This document shows positions 36,129 to 43,824 of a stretch of 64,000 nt of DNA, in pieces. Every line of letters begins with the position of its first letter. The stretch's first letter is position 1. The notes below the pieces were generated by a model. The model searched no databases. It saw only the letters and a list, made by a program, of their open reading frames with translations, and was not told the origin of the DNA. Origin of the DNA: Psychrobacter sp. P11F6 (GTDB lineage: Bacteria; Pseudomonadota; Gammaproteobacteria; Pseudomonadales; Moraxellaceae); assembly GCF_001435295.1 (NCBI RefSeq), contig NZ_CM003594.1, forward strand, positions 1,116,001 through 1,180,000, read 5' to 3'. The position numbers were made by a program, and so were the translations under genes.

Positions 36129-36394
36129 GGCGTGTTGAACATTCAAATGTGGTGCTGGCAGTGACTATTTTTTAGACAATATGCAGTGAAATTTTTGAGG
36201 CCTAGTTATTCTAGGTGAAACAATTTCGCCATATATTGGCAAAAAATAGTCCTGCCCTAAAAGGCTGATGCTAAAATCACCCCAAACGTTGTTGCAAGCC
36301 TAGCTAAGGTCTCGACATTATCGTCGGTTTGCGCCTAGTTTGGTACAATTTTAGCAATCAGCAGCCCTAATATTTGAATGTTCAACACGCCCTA
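36126..36394. mobile_element. 269-bp MITE-like element with 23-bp perfect inverted ends
   Basis: TAGGGCGTGTTGAACATTCA at the left end (repeat 36126-36148) is matched exactly, inverted, at 36372-36394. The element has no coding capacity. Inside, a second imperfect inverted pair (GACTATTTTTTAGACAATAT and ATATTGGCAAAAAATAGTC) is visible. The flanking TA on each side could be a target duplication or part of the ends. It looks like a non-autonomous insertion-sequence derivative. Confidence 0.88.
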
Positions 36395-36524
36395 ATGATA
36401 ATGTGTTAAAAATCTAATTTTGATAATTACAAAATAAAATATAGTTGAAAAATAAAATTTTCCTAATGATTTAGACAACTTATATAGTGATCGTGTTTGA
36501 ACTAACTTTAAGGTAGTAAATATC

Positions 36525-36824
36525 ATGAGATTATTAAACCAATTATCTACATTCCTATCAGGCATTATGGTTTTAACAGTTTGTTCCTTGGGAATAGCAA
36601 ATGCCAATAACGAATATGCCTTAGCTGAAGCCAAACAACCTAGTTCAGATGCATATGAATATGCACGCGCAGCTAGGGCAGAAGCAGAAGCAGCTAGGGC
36701 ACAGTCCAATGCAGCAGCAGTAGCAGCTTGGGGAGAAAGAGACGTAGCTATGGAGGAAGCAGAAGCAGCTATGGAGGCAGCAGCAGTAGCAGCTTGGGCA
36801 GAAAGAGATGTAGCTATGGAGTAA
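36525..36824 (+). CDS. Exported Ala/Glu-rich repeat protein with premature stop
   Basis: A 99-residue precursor: signal peptide (MRLLNQLSTFLSGIMVLTVC, cleavage near ANA) and a mature helical region of Ala, Glu and Arg. A 22-residue unit AAAVAAWxERDVAMEEAEAA is present twice. In the second copy GAA is replaced by TAA (36822-36824); reading on gives AEAKNNLKLRE and a stop at 36858-36860. So the gene ends at a nonsense mutation, or the repeat has slipped. AAGGT precedes the ATG. Function unknown; it may form a coiled coil in the envelope. Confidence 0.6.
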   Translation: MRLLNQLSTFLSGIMVLTVCSLGIANANNEYALAEAKQPSSDAYEYARAARAEAEAARAQSNAAAVAAWGERDVAMEEAEAAMEAAAVAAWAERDVAME

Positions 36825-36962
36825 GCAGAAGCAAAAAATAATCTTAAACTGAGAGAATAGCTATTAAGCACACATTTTTAAATAATAAGTAGGGCAAATA
36901 ATTACAAAATAACCTTTAGTTGATAAGGTGTGTACTGAATAACAGAAAAATAAAAAACGGTT

Positions 36963-36982
36963 GTTGGTATTATGGTTGGTAT
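36963..36982. repeat. Probable integrase arm-type sites, right end
   Basis: GTTGGTATTAT followed by GGTTGGTAT: two GTTGGTAT cores 12 bp apart, as at 14815-14835. They lie 62 bp inside attR. Confidence 0.65.
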
Positions 36983-37043
36983 CGCCTGTTTTTAAATTAT
37001 TAATATTGTTTATTATCAAAAACTTGAGTTTATAGTTTAGTTT

Positions 37044-37060
37044 CCGCCATCTCCACCAAA
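37044..37060 (+). other. Attachment site attR (17-bp direct repeat, copy 2)
   Basis: CCGCCATCTCCACCAAA is identical to 14699-14715 at the ssrA end. The preceding bases differ from ssrA, so identity stops exactly at the repeat and this is not a second tmRNA gene. It marks the right boundary of the island. Confidence 0.92.
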
Positions 37061-37063
37061 TAT

Positions 37064-37100
37064 TAAAAATCCGATCACTTAATGTGGTCGGATTTTTTTT
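37064..37100. terminator. Terminator next to attR, probably the original ssrA terminator
   Basis: AAAAATCCGATCAC, a short loop, GTGGTCGGATTTTTTTT. It lies four bases after the attachment repeat, the distance expected for the native tmRNA terminator before the island inserted. It can also serve the minus-strand gene ending at 37136. Confidence 0.8.
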
Positions 37101-37135
37101 GGTTTAATTTTAAATGTAGATAGTTGAAATAAAAG

Positions 37136-38059
37136 TTAAAAGGGACAATCAACTGATTCTTCATTAGCAAAAAAAGTTATTTCGTAATTATAAGTATTAT
37201 TGACGCAAATCTGTGCATCATTAACAGCATCAAATTGCTCGGCTGTTAAAGTGATAGCCATTGTAAAATCGATCACTTGCTGTGGCGATCTCAAATCTTT
37301 AGTTAAGTCATTAGCAGTAAAATGAATCTTAGCGATGTGGTTCTCAATTTTCACTGTAAAATTTTCATTGCCGAAATTACTAGACTCAAACCCTAGTTTT
37401 TTCTCTTCTGGTGTTAAACCGTTCAAGTATTCTTGAATAGTGTTCTTTAGTGGTGAATCTTTATCTACATGTCGAATAACATAGACATAGTCATCTATAT
37501 TTGGGTTTATAAAGTATACTTTTACCGCTAGCTTATCTTTGACTGGTTTCTTATTTATTTTATTGAGATAGTTTTTATAACTTTCGGTATACGCTTCCTT
37601 ATTAGGGGTTTCAGGTGGATTAATAAAAGCTGATTCATTTTCAACTTTTTCTTGGTCTACAAAGGGAAATGGAAAGTATTGATCACATTCTTTTTGGTAG
37701 CACCCAAAACTGTATTTGGAGCCATCGCTACATTCAGCATGACCATAAGCTCCAGCATTTAAAGTAATATTACAAACATTGTTATCTACTTCAATATCAT
37801 CAAATTCCATTTCGCATGTTGTAATAGAATTCATAACATAAATGTTCCGCTGCGACTCTTTCTTGACTAATGACATCAGATGTTTAAAATCATCTATAGA
37901 CAACGACCATGAAATACCTTCTTTAGGTACGTCGTTCTTAACTGTAGTGTCTGCGTCGACGCATAAATTTTGATAAACCTCTGCTTCCTCTTGGCAGGCA
38001 GATAGACACGAAGTGATTAATAATATACCTACAGTCTTATAAATATTCTTTAATAGCAT
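37136..38059 (-). CDS. Lipoprotein with GerMN-like domain, candidate immunity protein
   Basis: A 307-residue protein from the start at 38059. The signal MLLKNIYKTVGILLITSCLS ends in the lipobox LSAC. The C-terminal part (AVKVYFINPNIDDYVYVIRH to VIDFTMAITLTAEQF) has the layout of a GerMN-type domain. Several Cys are in the middle region. GGGAG precedes this ATG inside the amidase gene, and the two overlap by 23 bases, so they are translated together. As a periplasm-facing lipoprotein coupled to a cell-wall amidase it is the natural candidate to protect the producer; this is inference from position. Confidence 0.65.
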   Translation of the reverse strand: MLLKNIYKTVGILLITSCLSACQEEAEVYQNLCVDADTTVKNDVPKEGISWSLSIDDFKHLMSLVKKESQRNIYVMNSITTCEMEFDDIEVDNNVCNITLNAGAYGHAECSDGSKYSFGCYQKECDQYFPFPFVDQEKVENESAFINPPETPNKEAYTESYKNYLNKINKKPVKDKLAVKVYFINPNIDDYVYVIRHVDKDSPLKNTIQEYLNGLTPEEKKLGFESSNFGNENFTVKIENHIAKIHFTANDLTKDLRSPQQVIDFTMAITLTAEQFDAVNDAQICVNNTYNYEITFFANEESVDCPF

Positions 38060-38549
38060 TGTATACTGTACTCCCTTCACCTTCGGTTTTAGCTGCGACA
38101 TCTTCATGTACTGCTATATCAGATTGAGTCAATCCATAATGAATAAGTAGGTACTTGGTAAGGCAAGCAACGCCTTGAGTTTGTTTTACAGTAAGCTTTT
38201 GCCAACTATGCACATTATTACCATTTGCAGGTCCAACTGTTGGTTTTCCATTCTTATCAAGGGGCATACCTACAACTTCAATTCCTACTGAATAGGAGTT
38301 TGCATTACCAGCGTGTATAGTAAGTTTATTCAAGTTTGCTGTTTGGTAAATTTTACCATCCTTGTCTACAACAAAGTGTGTACCATATGGTTTTGACCCT
38401 CTATTAAAAGAATTAAATGTTGATTGAGCAGAACTATTGACGGTTCGATGCAAAATTATTTTTTTAATTTTTTGAGTGTAATTCATTCTTTCAAGCTTAG
38501 GAGTATGATGTTTTATTATACGAGAATGACTTAGAAAACCAGCTTGCAT
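38037..38549 (-). CDS. N-acetylmuramoyl-L-alanine amidase, candidate T6SS effector
   Basis: A 170-residue Amidase_2-type enzyme that would cut between muramic acid and the peptide stem. Motifs: KIIILHRT-type zinc His (IKKIILHRTVNSS), YGTHFVVDKDGKIYQ, IHAGNANSYSVGIEV and the later zinc ligand region IAVHEDVAAKTEGEG. No signal peptide, as expected for a T6SS cargo. The same frame continues upstream of this ATG with Cys-rich protein-like sequence to about 38763, interrupted by one TAA at 38709-38711, so the native protein may have been longer. The true start could also be at MNYTQKI (38486). Confidence 0.7.
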   Translation of the reverse strand: MQAGFLSHSRIIKHHTPKLERMNYTQKIKKIILHRTVNSSAQSTFNSFNRGSKPYGTHFVVDKDGKIYQTANLNKLTIHAGNANSYSVGIEVVGMPLDKNGKPTVGPANGNNVHSWQKLTVKQTQGVACLTKYLLIHYGLTQSDIAVHEDVAAKTEGEGSTVYNAIKEYL

Positions 38550-38757
38550 TGGTAGTTTTTCTGTTTTATTGCAAAAACAACCTGATATGTTTGAAGGGCA
38601 GTCACTACTATTTGAAACTAGTTTTTCAACAATATTAAATTTTTCGCAAGCTCCAAATGATCTATACTTTTCGCCATCTATTATATAGTGTTCAACTGAT
38701 TGTGCAATTTATTCTATACTGACAAATGCTTCGCCACCTATTGAGCACACTACATTT

Positions 38758-39741
38758 TTAGTTAAAATCTAATTCAAAAGGATCATTGTTACGTTTGGTA
38801 TCTCGAATTTCTATATAACGTGACTGACATTGTTGAATATTAATTTCTGTATCTTTAATTTTATCTCTTAAGATAGGTAGAGATTGAACAAGTTTCTTTT
38901 GAATGATTTTTAAGTTTGGAAGGTTGTTTTCTTTAAGGTAAGGTATAAAATCCTGATCGTAATATTTTAACCAAGCACAGGCTTCAGTTACATTAAAATC
39001 ATAAGGGTCATAAGCCAAAATTTGGAGGTAGAAACTCACTAGATTACCATTAGCTAAATTGTTACTAGGAATACTATTCATAAACTGGTTGTCCCATGAG
39101 AACAAATACATGAGTAGATATTCTTTGACTCTATTTAATTCTTGCTTATCTACATCTTGCATGAGCCTATAAGATAAAATGTTGTAATCATCATATTCAT
39201 CTCCACGTCTATAGTCAGAAAAAAACTTTTCAATTAAGGTGTGTTTTATAGAGTTGGCGTTATATTTTAAGGCAATCTCTAAACAATTATCTTTAATAGC
39301 TAAAATATCTTTTTTATTTATTTTCATGGTATTTTTGATAAAATCATTATCAAATTGATAGCTCCAAGTATAAACGTCCGCACAAGCGTAAGGATGATCA
39401 ATTTTCGCTAATTCAAATATTTTTTGATAACCTTGCGTTTCGACATCAAGGTTATCAACATGCCACAATTGATATGTTGCCCATGCGTACTGAGCATTTA
39501 TCTCCTTTGGGTCTTTAGCATATTTGTGCAGTAGTTCCATTCTTTCTTCGTCATAAATCCTAAGATTTAGGTCACTAGCTCGTAAATTCATTGCTTCATT
39601 AAAACTTAAGCGTCGATCAGTTGGTAACTTAATTTCTTGATCATAAGAGCTATTCATTTTTGTCCCTTGATTAGTTGCTGTAGAAGACTCGCATGAGGAT
39701 AAAAAAAGTACAGCTGTTAATGGAATTAGTAATTTTTTCAT
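38758..39741 (-). CDS. Lipoprotein, candidate immunity protein for the VgrG-linked toxin
   Basis: A 327-residue lipoprotein: MKKLLIPLTAVLFLSSC has a good lipobox with Cys17. The mature part is mostly helical with acidic and aromatic residues and Cys spaced along it, and I recognise no family. It starts 11 bases after the end of the VgrG-toxin fusion in the same direction, with AGGAC as ribosome site. Position and secretion signal suggest immunity against that toxin in the periplasm. Coding is intact. Confidence 0.6.
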   Translation of the reverse strand: MKKLLIPLTAVLFLSSCESSTATNQGTKMNSSYDQEIKLPTDRRLSFNEAMNLRASDLNLRIYDEERMELLHKYAKDPKEINAQYAWATYQLWHVDNLDVETQGYQKIFELAKIDHPYACADVYTWSYQFDNDFIKNTMKINKKDILAIKDNCLEIALKYNANSIKHTLIEKFFSDYRRGDEYDDYNILSYRLMQDVDKQELNRVKEYLLMYLFSWDNQFMNSIPSNNLANGNLVSFYLQILAYDPYDFNVTEACAWLKYYDQDFIPYLKENNLPNLKIIQKKLVQSLPILRDKIKDTEINIQQCQSRYIEIRDTKRNNDPFELDFN

Positions 39742-39752
39742 TAGTATAAGTC

Positions 39753-42026
39753 CTACCTGCTACTACGTACTGTTGTAGCGCTATTAAAGATTCTGAAATG
39801 ACCCATCAGCTTTTTTTCTGGTAGGGTTTTCATACCTGTGTCAGGATGTATCCATCTAGCATAAGAGCTCACACTTGGGTCAGCTGAGCTATACCAAGTT
39901 AAAGATGTTGGTGCATATACTGTACCTATATTTGGATGTGCAGCAATATACTCACCAAGAGTTTTAGTCAAACCATTTCCAACGTTACAAGATAAAAGAA
40001 CTAAAGTCTGACTATCTGTATATCCATTTAAACTAATAAACTCATAGAATTTATTTATGGCATCACGTTTTTGAGACTCAGTTTTTCCACTTATAGTCAC
40101 GTACTGATTCTTTGATTTTGTTATGTTTAAAGCTCTTTGAACTGGGTCTAGATCTCTTGTGTTCACCCATAAAATACTGCGGTTGCTACCATGAGCGTAA
40201 ACATAATAATATGAATGAGGTAAGTAGCGATCTCCTTCTAATATATCAATAGTCTTGTGAAAGTTAGTTTCATTACCTGCAAAACCATCGAAAGATTTAT
40301 AAAACATATTATCGCTAGTTCCTGCCTTTAATTTAAGTAATTTATTAAAACTAACTAATTTAGCCCCATTTGGTACAATAGGAACTGAATCTAAATTATA
40401 ACCTCCACTTATTCTCCTATTATAATCAGCTTTAAACGTTGAGTTTTTTGCTTTTAGGTTCTTAAGGATAGTTTCTAAAGAGTTTAAATCTTTGGCTGTT
40501 AAAATATTTTTCTCTGGACTAGGCGCCGCTGTAGCTATAATATTTGGTAAGTTACCACCTATATCTTGAGTATAAGTCCGACTTAACTCAGGCAGTATTT
40601 CAAGTAATATATTTGGATGATGTTCTTCTACCTTACCTGAATTATCTGATTTGCCCAGAGTGATATGCCCATTATGTGGATTAATCATTCGGTAACGTCT
40701 GTTTTTCAAAACACGTTCAGTCGCACTATCTATTAAATAGTAACTCATTGAAGTATCAGAACTTAAAAAATCTAAGACTTTAACGGTAACCCTGCCACCC
40801 GCAACCAAACCCTTCTTCACCGCCTTCACGGTAATCGTTCCCGGACACACCAGCTTAATCCCGCTATCATCAATCGTAATCGACGCACCTGCTGACGTTT
40901 GCAGCTTGATCCGCTTAGGACTCGACACATTTACCTGTCCTGACTCACTACCAATCGTCATACCTTGCTGAGAGTGCAATTGCAACTCACCGCCCTGTGC
41001 CTGTATTGCCAGTGGCTCTCTATTGGCACTGATATGCAGTCCTGACAGATCGGCTTGACCACCAATCCCAGAGAGCGAGTCAATCGTATTTGCCGTCAGC
41101 GTATAATTGCCCGCCACCACATCCGACTGGGTAGCACCTGATTGCCTGACTATTGTTTTCGCCGTCCATAGCGTATTGCTGGCTGCCGCTAAGATACTGT
41201 CTTTGCTGACTAACATGACATCGGCTGCGCCAAGTACTTCCGTATTTAATGTCGCATCGATGATTTGTGCACTGGTCTTAAAGGCTTCTATCGTTTGGTT
41301 GGCATCGCTAAGTGCTGCCGTGGATTGCAAGTGTGCCTGCTTTGCCTCCTTGAAGGTCTCGCTCAGCTCAGCGCCTAACTTAAGCTGCTGCTGTCCTGCA
41401 TCATTGACCCACGCCGACTCATGCTCGGTTTGCGTGTGTCTGATATCAAAGGTAGAGAGTAGCACCCCCGTATCACCAGTGATCTGTAGCCCATGATCGG
41501 TGGCGACATTGATGCCTTGACCACTATCATTTGATTGATGATTGCTAAAGCGATGGCGTAACGTGCCCAATGCGACGATATGCTCATCAGGGGCAAAGGT
41601 GGCGCTAGAAGTGATGGTTGGTGTCTCAGCATTGGCACGTGCCCCAGTATTCACTGACCACTGCAGTCCTATCTGGTTCGGCGTATCATCAAAGCTCATG
41701 GTTACTTCAGACTCAGAAGTCAGCCCATATTGAGCAATACCTGATATCCAGCCGCTGTGTCCATCATCTTCATTAATTTGCGAATGACCCAAACCACCAC
41801 CATGCCATCTAGGAGAAGATCCGCCTTGCAAGTTATGTCGATTAGATAAGCCTGCATCACGAGTGGTGATGTCTTTGTCATCGACATCGCCCATACCGAT
41901 ACCGTCATAAAGCAATCTGCTAATCACAGGACTGTCGATATCGCCATACCAATGGTTAAGCAGCACCGACTGTCCCAGCCTTAGCGCAAACTGCCAACCA
42001 TGAGTGCTACCCGATGACAGCTGCAA
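39753..42026 (-). CDS. VgrG C-terminal half fused to a cysteine-peptidase-like toxin domain
   Basis: A 757-residue product that lacks the VgrG N-terminal (gp27-like) region. Residues 1-395 correspond to the gp5-like and DUF2345 needle part of the VgrG at 45150. After the shared KLVCPGTI segment a transthyretin-like stretch (VLKNRRYRMINPHNGHITLG) leads to a unique C-terminal domain. This carries YYVYAHGSN and LVLLSCNVGNG with VYAPTSLTWYSS, the His and Cys motifs of clan-CD-like toxin peptidases found in polymorphic toxins. The ATG is internal to a conserved VgrG stretch, so this may be an orphan toxin cassette rather than a working spike. Confidence 0.7.
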   Translation of the reverse strand: MQLSSGSTHGWQFALRLGQSVLLNHWYGDIDSPVISRLLYDGIGMGDVDDKDITTRDAGLSNRHNLQGGSSPRWHGGGLGHSQINEDDGHSGWISGIAQYGLTSESEVTMSFDDTPNQIGLQWSVNTGARANAETPTITSSATFAPDEHIVALGTLRHRFSNHQSNDSGQGINVATDHGLQITGDTGVLLSTFDIRHTQTEHESAWVNDAGQQQLKLGAELSETFKEAKQAHLQSTAALSDANQTIEAFKTSAQIIDATLNTEVLGAADVMLVSKDSILAAASNTLWTAKTIVRQSGATQSDVVAGNYTLTANTIDSLSGIGGQADLSGLHISANREPLAIQAQGGELQLHSQQGMTIGSESGQVNVSSPKRIKLQTSAGASITIDDSGIKLVCPGTITVKAVKKGLVAGGRVTVKVLDFLSSDTSMSYYLIDSATERVLKNRRYRMINPHNGHITLGKSDNSGKVEEHHPNILLEILPELSRTYTQDIGGNLPNIIATAAPSPEKNILTAKDLNSLETILKNLKAKNSTFKADYNRRISGGYNLDSVPIVPNGAKLVSFNKLLKLKAGTSDNMFYKSFDGFAGNETNFHKTIDILEGDRYLPHSYYYVYAHGSNRSILWVNTRDLDPVQRALNITKSKNQYVTISGKTESQKRDAINKFYEFISLNGYTDSQTLVLLSCNVGNGLTKTLGEYIAAHPNIGTVYAPTSLTWYSSADPSVSSYARWIHPDTGMKTLPEKKLMGHFRIFNSATTVRSSR

Positions 42027-42284
42027 TGAGCGCAGGGGCGGGGTGGTGCCATCATCATGAGGGCTGATACCTGAGTAGACGGGGGTGGTGATGGTTTGTT
42101 GTAGATTGTCAGTGCTGACACTGGAGTCATAGCTGGACGAGGCTGATAAACTGGTGTCACCAGTACGTGCTTGGGTGAGACCCGTGTAAGTGCTACTGGC
42201 AAAGGATAAAGAACTGGGATAAGGGCAATAAGGAATAGCAGCGTCAAGTAACGTCGCTGATACCCAAACCCCAGTATTGCGCCA

Positions 42285-42367
42285 TCAAAATGATGGTAAC
42301 TGACGCTTCGTATCAGGCAAATACGGTAGCTAGCAGTGCGATCAGTGGAAAATATGGTCAAGTTCAT
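42285..42367 (-). pseudogene. VgrG N-terminal fragment joined out of frame to the second copy
   Basis: From ATG 42367 the frame reads MNLTIFSTDRTASYRICLIR and SVSYHHFDGAI, matching LTTFSADRTASCRTGLIRGI of the full VgrG. At about 42285 the sequence jumps to the region encoding VSATLLDAAIPYCPYP, in a different frame. About 0.9 kb of the N-terminal domain is therefore deleted. Confidence 0.75.
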
Positions 42368-42398
42368 TGTTGCGATATAATATTTTTAGCTTAAACAA

Positions 42399-43787
42399 TT
42401 AGTTTATATTCACAAAAGCAGGATCACTTAAATTTTTTATTTTAGGGGCAGTGATAAATTGTGGATAACCAGTTTTGGCGACATACTGCCCTTGTGTAGG
42501 ATCTATTGGTGTACGTGAGAACTGATACGCACCTTCAATCGATATTTCCTGATTACCTTTTTGTAAATAAGCGCTTTCTAACACTAAATCTTTATCAAAA
42601 TCTAGCTTGAGCGTTGCAAAATCATTTGCATTAGCAGGTTGCTCGTTAGTAGCGAGCGAACGCTTAGGATACAGACTATCAAAATATTTGAAAAAATAGT
42701 TTAAATTTGGATCTTGATAGTAAGGTCTATAGGAGGCTTTGCCAATACCTTGAGCTGCCCACTGTGGTCTAGGAAATAGATGTACTTCAACTTCGATGCG
42801 CTCACCAGTGCCTTTATTGTCTACCCAAGTTATAATCTTAGTTGGTACTGCTTTGAGCGCTTTACTATATTTATCAAATTGGTCATCCAGTACCGCAAAC
42901 CTTTCGGTGTTGGCAAATTCAGCGTAGTACTCCCCGTTCCACTCTTGTCCATCAATGGTTATAGACAGATTCCAAGGATACTTGGTCTGCATCTGCTTGT
43001 ACCACTCTGATGAGATCGTCCATTCCCCTGATTGCCATTGCTCATAACCTTTTGGGCTTTTATTCTTGAAAGCAGCAAGGTTATCATTTTTGCTAATGTC
43101 TTTATTTTTTAGGTAGTATTCGTAATCGATAAGAAGGTAGTCGTCACCGCTAGATATCTTCTCGCCTTCAATGGTTGCTGAGTCAGGCTCGATAGGCGTG
43201 GCTTGAAATGAGGTAATTTCTTTACGGCCAGACCAACCAGTGACAAAAACAATTACCCAGCCCTTGGGAGCAAATCCAAGTTCTATGGCATAATAGTTTT
43301 TATCAGCACTATCAGATCCTGGATTACTGTCGATCTGCTTTCTATTGGTGCTAGTCATCAGTGCATATATTTTAGCAGTGGGTAGCAGGTGCTCACCTTG
43401 ATAATATTGGTTGGCTACCTTATCCAAGTAGGTAACTTGTACCTTATCTGGCAATGGCTGCTCGAACTCATTGCCCCCTAGCGGTGCGCTGCCATAGCCC
43501 CAAAAATCCCCACTACCGTGTAGTGAGCGTAACCAAGTGCCGTCAGCTAGATAAAAGCTGGTACTATAACTGCGTATTTTATCTGACTTCTGCAAACTCA
43601 CGCTATTGGTAAGATTGTCTTGTTTGTATAGGGTATAGTCTGCTTCTGAGACATGAGCCCCCCATTCGACCACTCTATCGTCTCTCATTTGTTTTTCCTT
43701 GTATAGCCACACAAATGCCAGTGATGACAGCACAAAGATAGCGATCGTTATAAGCTTTATCGTTGTAGACCATTTGGATGACATCAT
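42399..43787 (-). CDS. DUF2931-like protein, candidate immunity to the lipase
   Basis: A 462-residue protein with an N-terminal membrane helix (IKLITIAIFVLSSLAFVWLY) that anchors it in the inner membrane facing the periplasm. The segment from LPDKVQVTYLDKVANQYYQG to ELGFAPKGWVIVFVTGWSGR and EITSFQATP fits the DUF2931 pattern often found beside T6SS lipase effectors. It follows the DUF2235 gene by 37 bases. Protection against the lipase is inference from position and family habit. Confidence 0.7.
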   Translation of the reverse strand: MMSSKWSTTIKLITIAIFVLSSLAFVWLYKEKQMRDDRVVEWGAHVSEADYTLYKQDNLTNSVSLQKSDKIRSYSTSFYLADGTWLRSLHGSGDFWGYGSAPLGGNEFEQPLPDKVQVTYLDKVANQYYQGEHLLPTAKIYALMTSTNRKQIDSNPGSDSADKNYYAIELGFAPKGWVIVFVTGWSGRKEITSFQATPIEPDSATIEGEKISSGDDYLLIDYEYYLKNKDISKNDNLAAFKNKSPKGYEQWQSGEWTISSEWYKQMQTKYPWNLSITIDGQEWNGEYYAEFANTERFAVLDDQFDKYSKALKAVPTKIITWVDNKGTGERIEVEVHLFPRPQWAAQGIGKASYRPYYQDPNLNYFFKYFDSLYPKRSLATNEQPANANDFATLKLDFDKDLVLESAYLQKGNQEISIEGAYQFSRTPIDPTQGQYVAKTGYPQFITAPKIKNLSDPAFVNIN

Positions 43788-43824
43788 TGTTTGAACTCAA
43801 TTGTTAATTTGATAGATACTGGTA

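Noticed and set aside
37040..37061. Second tmRNA or tRNA 3' end
   Set aside because: Only 17 bases match ssrA and nothing upstream folds like a tRNA acceptor or T-arm; it is the right attachment site.
41107..41496. Plus-strand ORF of 129 codons (also at 45685-46074)
   Set aside because: It lies antisense to both vgrG copies and is duplicated only because vgrG is; no ribosome site or family signature.
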